From: Caldilineae bacterium
GTDB lineage: Bacteria; Chloroflexota; Anaerolineae; DUEN01
Direction: 5' to 3'
Length of the DNA stretch: 36,098 bases
Assembly: GCA_011176545.1 (NCBI GenBank)
Contig: DUEN01000026.1
Location: forward strand, 1-36,098
The translations under genes and the position numbers were made by a program. The notes under the pieces were generated by a model. That model saw only the letters and a program-made list of their open reading frames with translations. It was not told the DNA's origin and did not search any database. Of this stretch, positions 22,219 through 29,679 are shown in pieces (the stretch's first letter is position 1; every line of letters begins with the position of its first letter).

Positions 22219-22518
22219 TCCTCCTCATCCCTTAGTACGGGTGGGACTCAAACCCTACGGGAGACCATGAGTGCACCCTAAGGTGGGATGATCTCCCATT
22301 TTTGGCCTTCTATACGCCGCTTCGTGGGACGATTGCATAATTCAAGTAAATTCACACAGTTGATTGCTTCCCGCCCTCCAGGCATCGCGCGGAGATGGAT
22401 TGTACGCGGCATATTGTGGTTTGGACCTTCTCCAACGCGAGATGTCGTGGCTCTATATTGACCATAAAGCGATTTTCTTAGCAGAGGCACATGGTAACCC
22501 GAGATTCTCAAATACCCA
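22219..22518. other. Intergenic stretch without a recognised gene
   Basis: Only short frames with no family resemblance occur here. CCTTAG (near 22230) and CTAAGG (near 22280) can pair around an inner segment rich in CCC/GGG, giving a possible minor structure. Otherwise nothing is seen. Confidence 0.4.
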
Positions 22519-22547
22519 TTGCTGCCGGGCGATCCTTGCGTTATAAT
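22519..22547 (+). promoter_or_regulatory. Sigma-70 promoter for the orphan response regulator
   Basis: TTGCTG (22519-22524), a 17-nt spacer and a perfect TATAAT (22542-22547). The predicted leader is about 40 nt. Confidence 0.6.
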
Positions 22548-22592
22548 AGAGCGCGCGGTATGGGCGGTGTATGATGGAGTACAAGGCCGAGA

Positions 22593-23303
22593 ATGGGCAG
22601 ACACATCCTGTTCGTTGGCAAGAGCGATTCCAGTTTGGACCGCATGTGGCCACGGTTAGAAGACCGTGGCTTACATGTCGTATTGGCTGCTAGTCAGCGC
22701 CACGCTATAGACTACGCTCGTGAGCATACGCCCGATCTGATCATCGTTGATGGGACCGTCTCCCGATCCAGTAACCGCCTGTGCCGCTCTCTGCGACGGG
22801 CGTCCCCACACAGCGCTTTAATGCTTCTGACGGATGAGAACGGCTTGGCTGAAAATGTGCCGTGCGACGCACAACTGCGCAAGCCGTTCACATCACGGAA
22901 GTTGATCGCGCGTGTCGAGAAGATGCTGGAGCAGCACTCCCCTAAAGTGCTGCAGGTAGGCGGACTCATCCTAGACCCGGCGACGCGCGTGGTTCAGGGC
23001 GCACGCGGTGAACAGCGCCTCACGCCCAAGGAATGCGAGATCCTGACCCTGCTGATGGAGCGGGCGGGAGAGGTCGTCAGCCGCGAGGAACTCATGGAGA
23101 GGATCTGGAACACAGAGTTCATGGGGGACACCCGCACGTTGGAGGTACACATCTGCTGGCTACGGAAGAAGATCGAGGCCGATCCGAGACGGCCGCAGTA
23201 TATCATCACCGTGCGAGGTGAGGGCTATCAACTGAACGCCTGCCCCCGATGGCGAAGCTCGCGAGTCGGAGGAGTACATCAAAAAAGAGGCCGACCTGAC
23301 TAG
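22593..23303 (+). CDS. Orphan OmpR-family regulator with degenerate receiver domain
   Basis: This 236-residue protein has an N-terminal receiver-like domain (about 1-115) and a C-terminal winged helix (LTPKECEILTLLMERAGEVV; TRTLEVHICWLRKKIEADP; ITVRGEGYQL). The phospho-acceptor Asp53 (IIVDGTVS), Thr (LLTDE) and Lys (LRKPF) are kept. The acidic pair that should follow the first strand is replaced: FVGKSD, with Gly9-Lys10 in place of Asp/Glu. Magnesium-dependent phosphorylation may be impaired, so it may work unphosphorylated or respond to another input (inference). No kinase is adjacent. The last codons run into the terminator hairpin, and the stop is in the loop. Confidence 0.88.
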   Translation: MGRHILFVGKSDSSLDRMWPRLEDRGLHVVLAASQRHAIDYAREHTPDLIIVDGTVSRSSNRLCRSLRRASPHSALMLLTDENGLAENVPCDAQLRKPFTSRKLIARVEKMLEQHSPKVLQVGGLILDPATRVVQGARGEQRLTPKECEILTLLMERAGEVVSREELMERIWNTEFMGDTRTLEVHICWLRKKIEADPRRPQYIITVRGEGYQLNACPRWRSSRVGGVHQKRGRPD

Positions 23304-23315
23304 GTCGGCCTCTTT
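23284..23315. terminator. Shared bidirectional terminator between regulator and rpsT
   Basis: 14-bp stem (left arm AAAGAGGCCGACCT, right arm AGGTCGGCCTCTTT) with a GACT loop, As before and Ts within the stem end. It serves the plus-strand regulator and the converging rpsT. It overlaps the regulator stop codon (23301-23303). Confidence 0.8.
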
Positions 23316-23332
23316 CATGAATAATATATGCG

Positions 23333-23617
23333 TCATCCTGCCTGAGCCTGCTGTTGAAACGCCCGGTTAAATGCCCTCATGAGACGGGATTTATGTCGCG
23401 CTGCGTTGTTGCGATGGATCACGCCCTTCTCCGCCGCCTTATCCAGCGCGCTGACGGCCAGCCGTAAATATTCCCGTGCAGCCTCTAAATCGCCGGTCTC
23501 AATGGCACGCCGGGCACGCTTCTCGAACGTACTAGCCCGCCCGCGGATGATACGATTGCGAAGCCGTCTCTTCTCCGAGCTGCGAATGCGCTTCTGCGCA
23601 GATCTGGTATTCGCCAC
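23333..23617 (-). CDS. rpsT: Small ribosomal subunit protein bS20
   Basis: This 94-residue, strongly basic protein is of usual S20 length. It starts ANTRSAQKRIRSSEKRRLRN, with LAVSALDKAAEKGVIHRNNA in the middle and ARHKSRLMRAF near the end. It is an early 16S rRNA-binding protein that helps fold the 5' domain of the 30S subunit. The start is GTG, 7 nt after GGAGGA. It has its own promoter (23719-23691) and a shared terminator, so it is monocistronic. Confidence 0.96.
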   Translation of the reverse strand: MANTRSAQKRIRSSEKRRLRNRIIRGRASTFEKRARRAIETGDLEAAREYLRLAVSALDKAAEKGVIHRNNAARHKSRLMRAFNRAFQQQAQAG

Positions 23618-23690
23618 CTGTATCTCCTCCTCAAATCAGGACTTCCGACTTGCCATCCTGGTTCGTTACCAAATCCATTCACGAGCTGCC

Positions 23691-23719
23691 ATTATAATGG
23701 TCAAGGCGATTTTTGTCCA
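23691..23719 (-). promoter_or_regulatory. Strong sigma-70 promoter for rpsT
   Basis: Minus strand: TGGACA (23719-23714, 5 of 6 consensus), a 17-nt spacer and a perfect TATAAT (23696-23691). The predicted leader is about 65 nt. Confidence 0.75.
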
Positions 23720-23731
23720 ATCAATAGGGCC

Positions 23732-24400
23732 TTATCGCGTCCTCTCATGGCGACGCTCCCGCATCTCCCGTGTCACATCACGCATGGCCGCATCTATCCT
23801 GGGATAGGCAAGCCACACCGACCCGACACCGAACAGCCCGCCCGTCAGCGTACGTATCCACCAGTTGCTCTCATGGAGCCCTACCAACTGCACCAGGCCA
23901 TCCACGCCCAAGGGCACCAAAAACAACACGTAGATCTTTAAGGGGAGTGGCGAGATCCGGATAAAGCGACGCGACAACCCGTAAGCCAGGCCGGCGATGA
24001 GGATCGCACCGTAGATCGCCAGATCCCGCTCGCAAAAGGCCATCTTATACCCCACCACCTCGTTCCCCAGAAAGCGACGGCGCTGGAAAAGGGAAAGCCC
24101 TTCCGCCATGCCGCGCGCCTCTAACTCCTGGATGGTGTATACCCTTTTCTCACCGAACAGGAAATACGAGCGCTCGGGCAGTTGATGACAGGCGGGCATG
24201 TAGGCCAGGTAGATCCATCGCGCTGGCGTCTCCGCGCCGTGGGCCATCAACACGGGCGCGGCCACAGGCAGCGCGATAAACAGGGCGACGAGCACGTTAA
24301 ACAGAGCCAGCCAATGGGAGGCGAGCCTATATACCAGCCGATCGATTGCTTCCATCCAGCGGGCCGCCCAGGCAGCTCGCCCCGAATCCGTGCTCAACAC
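23732..24400 (-). CDS. DUF2085 integral membrane protein
   Basis: This 222-residue protein has about four or five hydrophobic segments. The DUF2085 signatures are PACHQLPERSYFLFG (Cys71), MAFCERDLAIYGAIL (Cys123), PLGVDGLVQLVGLHESNWWI and RTLTGGLFGVGSVW. Its biochemical role is unknown. It is the last gene of a thiol-redox set (CcdA, TlpA-like, glutaredoxin-like) and overlaps the glutaredoxin-like gene by 7 nt. Its two family-conserved cysteines make it a plausible redox client or partner (inference). Start is GTG. Confidence 0.85.
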   Translation of the reverse strand: MLSTDSGRAAWAARWMEAIDRLVYRLASHWLALFNVLVALFIALPVAAPVLMAHGAETPARWIYLAYMPACHQLPERSYFLFGEKRVYTIQELEARGMAEGLSLFQRRRFLGNEVVGYKMAFCERDLAIYGAILIAGLAYGLSRRFIRISPLPLKIYVLFLVPLGVDGLVQLVGLHESNWWIRTLTGGLFGVGSVWLAYPRIDAAMRDVTREMRERRHERTR

Positions 24401-24633
24401 GATGCCGCCTCTAACGCGCTCCGCAGCTTTCGAGGATCGATGGGGGCATAAAGCCGAACGTCCCCGATCTCGATCACCGGGATGAAGTACCGGTAGCGGC
24501 GAAAGAGCCGCGCATCCTGAGTGATGTCCACCTCGCGCAGCTCAAAGTCGAACTCAGCCGCCAGCTCCTCCAGAAGCTCTCGCGCTTCATCACATAACGG
24601 GCAGTCCGATTTCTCGTACAGCGTTACGATCAT
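24394..24633 (-). CDS. Glutaredoxin-like (DUF836-type) thiol oxidoreductase
   Basis: This 79-residue thioredoxin fold starts IVTLYEKSDCPLCDEARELL, with the CxxC redox pair at Cys11/Cys14. VDITQDARLFRRYRYFIPVI gives the cis-proline region (Ile-Pro-Val). This small family exchanges disulfides in the cytoplasm. The ATG overlaps the TlpA-like stop (ATGA), and the end overlaps the DUF2085 start, so all three are translationally coupled. A C-terminal Cys79 is unusual for such a short protein but may have no function. Confidence 0.88.
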   Translation of the reverse strand: MIVTLYEKSDCPLCDEARELLEELAAEFDFELREVDITQDARLFRRYRYFIPVIEIGDVRLYAPIDPRKLRSALEAASC

Positions 24634-25250
24634 CGCTGCAAAATGCTCCCTAAATGTCTACGCAGCATGCTCGGGGTAAGCGCCCCCACCCAGCGGGCCA
24701 CGATGATGCCGTCACGGTCAATGAAGATGCTGCTGGGCAGGTGACGCACCTGGTATTGATCCGACACACGCCCCTCGGTGTCCAGGATGATCTGGAACGA
24801 GATGCCGAACTCCTCCGCAAAAGCCAGGACCTGTGAAGGGGACTCCTGCACGTTCACGGCCAGGATGACGAACCCCTCATCTCGATGGGCTTCATAAGCC
24901 TGGATCAGCTCTGGCATCTCCCGTCGGCAGGGAGGACACCATGTGGCCCAAAAGTTGATCAACACCGGTCGGCCCCGCAGTTCACTCAAGAGCGTCCGGC
25001 GTCCATCGGGATAGATCATCTCGAAGTCCGGCGCCGGATGTCCCGCCACCGGCGGACCTGTATCCGGTAACGGGCGCCCCTCGGGCAGATCCGCCACGGC
25101 CGCGTTCGTCTGAGCCCCCTCGGCCCGACGATGCCACCATGAGACGCCCGCCACGACGGCCAACACAATCAGCAGGCCGAGAACAACCTCTCCCCACAGA
25201 CGCGACACGCCAGGACGGGAGGAGCCATGCGTCCGTACAGATGAGCCCAT
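24630..25250 (-). CDS. TlpA/ResA-like membrane-anchored thioredoxin
   Basis: This protein has 206 residues from the ATG at 25250. The frame extends further up, but into ccdA, and GAGG lies 8 nt before this ATG. An N-terminal anchor (VVLGLLIVLAVVAGVSWW, about 22-39) faces the thioredoxin domain outward. The active site is WATWCPPCRREMP (Cys105/Cys108), and LPSSIFIDRDG carries the cis-proline. It would reduce extracytoplasmic disulfides, for example in apocytochromes c or secreted proteins, with electrons from CcdA encoded 8 nt upstream. Confidence 0.92.
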   Translation of the reverse strand: MGSSVRTHGSSRPGVSRLWGEVVLGLLIVLAVVAGVSWWHRRAEGAQTNAAVADLPEGRPLPDTGPPVAGHPAPDFEMIYPDGRRTLLSELRGRPVLINFWATWCPPCRREMPELIQAYEAHRDEGFVILAVNVQESPSQVLAFAEEFGISFQIILDTEGRVSDQYQVRHLPSSIFIDRDGIIVARWVGALTPSMLRRHLGSILQR

Positions 25251-25258
25251 TACTGACC

Positions 25259-26131
25259 TCACCTCTGCGCCGGAGAAGTGGCGGAGCCTCGAGCCATGCC
25301 GAGAGCGCTCGACGTCCCAGCCAGTGAAGCCCCGCTCAGATACCCGATATAGCCCGGGATCAACGGCAACACGCACGGCGAGAAGAAGGACAGCAGTCCG
25401 GCGAGAAAGGCCAACGGCATCGTCACCCCGGACGTGCTCAGGTCAAACCGAGATTCCACAGCGATCAACCCCTGGCCGAACCGCCCCAGGAAGACGTCGG
25501 ACAGGACGCGCATCTGATCCGTGAGCAGCAGCCAGCCCACGAAGATGAGGAAGAGGCCGCTGAGTAAAGACACGATCCCCGCATATCGGTTCAGCCGCCG
25601 AAGCAGCGGCGTCACCGTGCTAAAGGCGGCGCCCGTGGCCAGGAAGGGGATGCCCAACCCCAGAGAATATACGGCGAGCAGGATCGTACCCTGGGCGACG
25701 GTTTGCTCCTGCGAGGCCAGCAACAGGATGGCGGCCAGAATAGGCCCGACACAGGGCACCCATCCCGCGGAGAAGAAGATCCCCATCATGAAGGATGAGA
25801 GATATCCCCGGCGGCTCACCTTCATCTGCGCCCGACGCTCCGTATAGAGCAACGAGGTGAAGAAGTCCAGCACACTTACCAGCGCCGCGCGCCACCATTG
25901 CCTCCGCCAGTCCGGCCGCGCCCGAAGGCGACCACTCAGCCAGCTAAACAGCCCCATGGTGACCAGACCGAAGATGATCAGCAACACGCCGCCGACCTGC
26001 TGGACGAAAGGCAGGAATTGATACAACACATATCCTATGAGCCCCACAGAGGCTCCCAGTAACGTGAAGACCAGCCCGAACCCGGCTACGAAAGCCGCCG
26101 CGTGCAGGAACGTACTATTCCCCCGAAGCAT
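25259..26131 (-). CDS. ccdA: CcdA-family thiol-electron transporter, apparently circularly permuted
   Basis: This 290-residue membrane protein passes electrons from cytoplasmic thioredoxin to outside thiol proteins in its family. Normal CcdA starts with a helix containing SPCVLPLIPGYIGYLSG, then the helix beginning FLHA. Here the protein begins with the second: STFLHAAAFVAGFGLVFTLL. It continues through GGVLLIIFG, SAGWVPCVGPILAAIL (Cys127), YSLGLGIPFL and LSGLFLIFVGW. A linker of about 35 residues follows, and it ends with LAFLAGLLSFFSPCVLPLIP (Cys253). Both catalytic cysteines are kept. No copy of the first helix is encoded upstream in the frame. The TlpA-like gene follows directly. Confidence 0.88.
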   Translation of the reverse strand: MLRGNSTFLHAAAFVAGFGLVFTLLGASVGLIGYVLYQFLPFVQQVGGVLLIIFGLVTMGLFSWLSGRLRARPDWRRQWWRAALVSVLDFFTSLLYTERRAQMKVSRRGYLSSFMMGIFFSAGWVPCVGPILAAILLLASQEQTVAQGTILLAVYSLGLGIPFLATGAAFSTVTPLLRRLNRYAGIVSLLSGLFLIFVGWLLLTDQMRVLSDVFLGRFGQGLIAVESRFDLSTSGVTMPLAFLAGLLSFFSPCVLPLIPGYIGYLSGASLAGTSSALGMARGSATSPAQR

Positions 26132-26188
26132 TCCCGACGTTCCCCCTTGATGACTGGACTTTGATAGAAGAAGGACGCGAAGTTATGA

Positions 26189-27343
26189 TCACGATCGGCT
26201 GAAGACAAGCTCCCCGCCGACCCACGTCTGCCAGACTTGACCGTCCTCCTCCACGATGGCGATATCGGCCGCGTATCCCGGCGTCAACCGGCCAAGCTGA
26301 TCCCCATACCCGATGGCGGTCGCTGGGGTCTGGGCGGCCGCCATTACCGCCTCAGCGAAGGGCACGCCCACTCGCTTAACCAGGGTCATGATATTCTGAT
26401 TTAACAGCGTCACCGCCCCGGCCAGCGTCCCATCCTCCAGACGCGAAGTCTGCCCGTCCAGGATCAGCCGATACCCTTCCCACAGATACTCTCCCGGCGA
26501 CATCCCGGCGTAAGGGATGGCGTCACTGATCACTGCCGTCCGCTCCGGCCCCTTCAGCCTCCACAGCAACGCCATGGCACCCGGATGCACGTGATGCCCA
26601 TCGGCGATCAACTGAGCCACGATCTCATCATATAAGAGCACAGCTCCTAGCGTGCCTGGCTGACGATGGTGGAAGCCGCGCATGGCGTTGAACGCATGAG
26701 TAGCATGATTCAACCCCAAACGCTTCACCCAGTCGGACACCTGCTCGAAGGTAGCATCTGAGTGACCGAGGACGGGGAGCACCCCCTTCTCCCGCAGGCG
26801 GGGGATGAGCTCAGCCGCCCCCTGCTCCTCAGGCGCGAAGGTGATCATGCGGATATGGCCGCGGGCGGCCTTTTGCATCTCCAGGAATTCAACCCAGGTC
26901 AGAGGGTGCTGTAGCTTCGGATCGGCCATCCCGGGCCGCCTGGGAGAGAGATGTGGCCCCTCGATGTGGATCCCGAGGATGCGGGCGCCACGTGGCGGCC
27001 GATCGATGATATCAGCCAGCTCAGCTAGGGCACCAAGGACGCGATCCATCGGTGCGGTGATCGTCGTGGCACAGAATCCCGTCACTCCAAAGCGAGGCAG
27101 CTCGGTGGCCACCTGGGCCACTTCCGCCCCCATGCAACTATATCCCAGGAGGCCATGGATATGGATATCCACCAGCCCTGGGATCACCCGCCGTCCACCG
27201 ACATCGATGATCTCCGCGCGCGGCGGGATGCTGACCTCCGCCGCCGGGCCCACAGCCGCAATACGCCCCTCATCACCGATAAGGAGCACGCCCTCATCGA
27301 TGGGATGAGGAGCGAACACCTCCCCGTTGACGATCGCTTTCAC
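26189..27343 (-). CDS. nagA: N-acetylglucosamine-6-phosphate deacetylase
   Basis: This protein has 384 residues from a GTG (27343) preceded by GGGAGG; the frame can extend 10 codons further. It removes acetate from GlcNAc-6-phosphate, feeding amino-sugar carbon into glycolysis and supplying acetate. GLVDIHIHG holds His61 and His63, and HIEGPHLS holds the metal ligand Glu129. His194 (LGHSDAT) and His216 (NHATHAFNAM) are further ligands, and Asp274 (VISDAIPYAG) is the catalytic base. No nagB or nagE lies in the window. It has the same strand as ccdA with a 57-nt gap. Confidence 0.93.
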   Translation of the reverse strand: MKAIVNGEVFAPHPIDEGVLLIGDEGRIAAVGPAAEVSIPPRAEIIDVGGRRVIPGLVDIHIHGLLGYSCMGAEVAQVATELPRFGVTGFCATTITAPMDRVLGALAELADIIDRPPRGARILGIHIEGPHLSPRRPGMADPKLQHPLTWVEFLEMQKAARGHIRMITFAPEEQGAAELIPRLREKGVLPVLGHSDATFEQVSDWVKRLGLNHATHAFNAMRGFHHRQPGTLGAVLLYDEIVAQLIADGHHVHPGAMALLWRLKGPERTAVISDAIPYAGMSPGEYLWEGYRLILDGQTSRLEDGTLAGAVTLLNQNIMTLVKRVGVPFAEAVMAAAQTPATAIGYGDQLGRLTPGYAADIAIVEEDGQVWQTWVGGELVFSRS

Positions 27344-27453
27344 GCGTTGACCTCCCGATCCTAACCTTTCCACAGGGCGATTAAAAACACGTCTTTTGGG
27401 AAGCTAAGGCCCCACCCATGAGGAAGCAAGTGTATCACTATGCCCCACCATCG

Positions 27454-28515
27454 TCAATTATTCGTAAGATCGCCCGCGATGGGCTCCAGCCGCGGCCCCC
27501 GTGGGGTATCCAGCACCCGCCACCCCAGAGCGAGGATCTGGTCCCGCAGCGCGTCGGCCGTGCACCAGTCCTTACGGGCACGCGCCTCCTCCCGCTTCCT
27601 AACCAGATCTTGAATCTCCGGCGGCGGCTTCCGCTCTTGGGTTGCCTCTGCGCTGGCGGCGACGGTCCTCCACACCTCAGGAGGAAGCCCCTCACCAGGT
27701 CTCGGCATCCGAAACGGTCCCAGCTCGGCCAGGGCAAACGTTTGACCTCTCGTGAACCGTCGCGTCCCCCCTCCATGGATCAGCACCACGCCATGGCGGC
27801 CTAATACCTCGCAAGTCTCCGCCGCGAAATCCACCGCCAAAGCCGTGTGCTCATCGATCCCGATCATCCGCACATCAGAGGGCAACATCTCCATCAACCG
27901 GCTGAAGCGCGCCTGTCCCATGAAACATCGGCTGGTATCCAGCTCCTCACCGCCCTCCGCGTTGTCCCAATGGGGGATGAACGTCAACCTCAATCCATAA
28001 GGGCTGAAGAAATCCAATCCCTCCTGCCAGTGAAGCTCCTCTCCTACCTTGTAAATCTCGTATACCGGTAGAGCATGCGTACTGACGGCGATCGAGGCCG
28101 CGCTGGCCAGGACGATGGCGGCCCCCAGCCTGTGACGGGCGAGCAGCATATGCCATGCCAGGCTTCCTCGAAGCTGACGCACCGCGTATGTAGGGCTGCC
28201 AGGCCCAAGGAAGATCACGTTCGCCTGCAGAAGCGGCTCCAGGATCCGGGGATCATCCGGGCTGAAGGGCGTCCCCCGCTTGCGGGCGGGGATGACAGTA
28301 ACCTGCGGGTGGTAGTTCTGCAGATGATGGCGCACGAAGTCGGCCACGCGCTCGGCTACCCGGGCCGAGTTAGGCTGAAATCCGGCAGGCGTCTCCAGGA
28401 TGGCCACCCGGATGGGCTCATACAATCGTTGGAACAGCCAATCCCAGGCACGACGCCCGCTGGGGGAGGTCTCTCCAGAGCCGAAGAGGATGATGAAACC
28501 AGGATGTCGGACCAT
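27454..28515 (-). CDS. S51 peptidase/cyanophycinase-like protein with CysRS-type C-terminal tail
   Basis: This 353-residue protein is cytoplasmic. Residues 1-290 look like the class-I glutamine-amidotransferase-like fold of peptidase S51: IILFGSGETSPSG, then FLGPGSPTYAVRQLRG. AIVLASAASIAVS puts Ser138 where S51 enzymes have the nucleophile, although the usual GxSAGA is altered to LASAAS. IGIDEHTALAVD and GGTRRFTRGQTF follow. About residues 297-345 (PPPEIQDLVRKREEARARKD; TADALRDQILALGW; DTPRGPR) match the end of cysteinyl-tRNA synthetase. Its substrate is unknown. It lies 9 nt from the epimerase gene in one operon. Confidence 0.75.
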   Translation of the reverse strand: MVRHPGFIILFGSGETSPSGRRAWDWLFQRLYEPIRVAILETPAGFQPNSARVAERVADFVRHHLQNYHPQVTVIPARKRGTPFSPDDPRILEPLLQANVIFLGPGSPTYAVRQLRGSLAWHMLLARHRLGAAIVLASAASIAVSTHALPVYEIYKVGEELHWQEGLDFFSPYGLRLTFIPHWDNAEGGEELDTSRCFMGQARFSRLMEMLPSDVRMIGIDEHTALAVDFAAETCEVLGRHGVVLIHGGGTRRFTRGQTFALAELGPFRMPRPGEGLPPEVWRTVAASAEATQERKPPPEIQDLVRKREEARARKDWCTADALRDQILALGWRVLDTPRGPRLEPIAGDLTNN

Positions 28516-28524
28516 GGCAAGCCT

Positions 28525-29445
28525 CTACCGGACACGATGGAAGAGATCACGCAGCGCGGCCTCCGCCTCCGGGAAGCGGAACGTGAATCCAGCCTCTAAC
28601 AGACGCCTGGGCACGGCGCGCTGTCCCTCCAACAGGATCGTCGCCATCTCGCCGAAGAGCAGGCGCAAGACCACGGCCGGCGTGGGCAACCAGGCGGGTC
28701 GTCTCAATACCCGCCCCAGGACTTGACTGAACGCCGCGTTGGTCAGCGGATGGGGAGCCGTCAGATTAAAAGGTCCCCTCGCCTCCTCATGTGCCATGAG
28801 GAAACGGATGGCAGCGACCTCGTCGGTGATGTGAATCCAGGGGAACCATTGACGGCCACCTCCCAACGAGCCTCCCGCGAACAACTTGAAGGGCAACGAC
28901 AGACGCGGCAGGGCGCCTCCCTCCATACTCAGCACCACCCCGGTGCGGATCACGACCCGACGCACCCCCATCGCCTCGACCGGCGCCGTAGAGGCCTCCC
29001 ACTCAACGCATACCTGCGCCAGGAAGTCATCTCCCGGCGGCGTATCCTCAGTGACCACCTCGTCGCCTCGCGGCCCGTAATAGCCGACGGCCGAGGCCTG
29101 CACCACGACGCGCGGCTTCTGCTTGGCGTCCTCAACGGCCTGAACGACCGCGCGGCCCGCGTTGATCCGGCTCTCATGGATACGCCGTTTGCGCTCGGCC
29201 GTCCAGCGGCCCGCGCCGATGTTCTCGCCAGCCAGGTTCACGATGGCATCCGCGCCATCGGCCAGATGTCCCCAACCGCTGGGCGTGCGCGCATCCCATC
29301 TGACCATCTTCACGTTGGACGGCAGGTTCGTCGTCCGCCTTGGAGCGCGGCTGAGCACGACCACCTCATGTCCTTCACCAACCAGGTATACCGCCAATAC
29401 TCGTCCGATCAGCCCGGTCCCGCCTGTAATGAGCACTCGCATCAT
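28525..29445 (-). CDS. TIGR01777-family NAD-dependent epimerase/dehydratase (SDR, DUF1731)
   Basis: This 306-residue extended SDR protein has [20 protein letters not shown] as its Rossmann start and [19 protein letters not shown] as its family signature. [14 protein letters not shown] has the catalytic Tyr region, [14 protein letters not shown] follows, and [13 protein letters not shown] comes after it. [13 protein letters not shown] leads to the C-terminal DUF1731 ([19 protein letters not shown]). The substrate of this family is not established. It heads a two-gene operon with the S51-like gene. Two ATG codons are in tandem; either may be used. Confidence 0.9.
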   Translation of the reverse strand: MMRVLITGGTGLIGRVLAVYLVGEGHEVVVLSRAPRRTTNLPSNVKMVRWDARTPSGWGHLADGADAIVNLAGENIGAGRWTAERKRRIHESRINAGRAVVQAVEDAKQKPRVVVQASAVGYYGPRGDEVVTEDTPPGDDFLAQVCVEWEASTAPVEAMGVRRVVIRTGVVLSMEGGALPRLSLPFKLFAGGSLGGGRQWFPWIHITDEVAAIRFLMAHEEARGPFNLTAPHPLTNAAFSQVLGRVLRRPAWLPTPAVVLRLLFGEMATILLEGQRAVPRRLLEAGFTFRFPEAEAALRDLFHRVR

Positions 29446-29511
29446 CTACCCCATCCCTCGAGCTTCTGGTCATCATCGTACCACTCACAGCCGTTTGGGG
29501 CAAGAAGGTCA

Positions 29512-29540
29512 TTGACACAACCTCTTTTCCATGCTATAAT
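29512..29540 (+). promoter_or_regulatory. Perfect-consensus sigma-70 promoter
   Basis: TTGACA (29512-29517), a 17-nt spacer and TATAAT (29535-29540), an exact match to both hexamers. It predicts a transcript start near 29547 and reads into a short RNA and nfeD. Confidence 0.85.
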
Positions 29541-29546
29541 CCCTGC

Positions 29547-29664
29547 AGAAATTGGTCCTGCTGCTTCCTGTCCATGCGGGGAGCCAGGCCTGTCTTATTA
29601 CGTACAGGTTTCCTTCCGCTTTTCTCATTAGACGGGCGTCTCTCGCGCGGGAGACGCCTTTTTT
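29547..29664 (+). ncRNA. Candidate small RNA or attenuated leader upstream of nfeD
   Basis: Transcription from the perfect promoter would give an RNA of about 118 nt ending in a strong intrinsic terminator 16 nt before the nfeD ATG. Inside, CCTGT (29610-29614) and ACAGG (29623-29629 region) form a hairpin with a further pairing segment before it. No known RNA family is recognised. It could be an independent sRNA or a regulated leader that allows read-through into nfeD. Confidence 0.45.
29635..29664 (+). terminator. Intrinsic terminator in front of nfeD
   Basis: GGCGTCTCTC (29635-29644) pairs with GGGAGACGCC (29649-29658) with one wobble and a GCGC loop, followed by six Ts (29659-29664). This is a textbook structure, placed between promoter and gene. 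Confidence 0.8.
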
Positions 29665-29679
29665 ACAGGAGCCTGAGCG

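Noticed and set aside
22225-22262. tRNA-like T-arm sequence on the minus strand (GGGTTTGAGTCCC)
   Set aside because: The flanking five-base stem does not pair, and no anticodon arm or acceptor stem can be built.
24630-25376. Longer start for the TlpA-like protein
   Set aside because: The extra N-terminal residues overlap ccdA codons and are followed by the real membrane anchor. The ATG at 25250 has a good ribosome site.
29555-29580. SRP-RNA-like GGAAGCAGC on the minus strand upstream of nfeD
   Set aside because: The paired GGAAGG half of the SRP domain IV loop is missing, and promoter and terminator lie on the plus strand.
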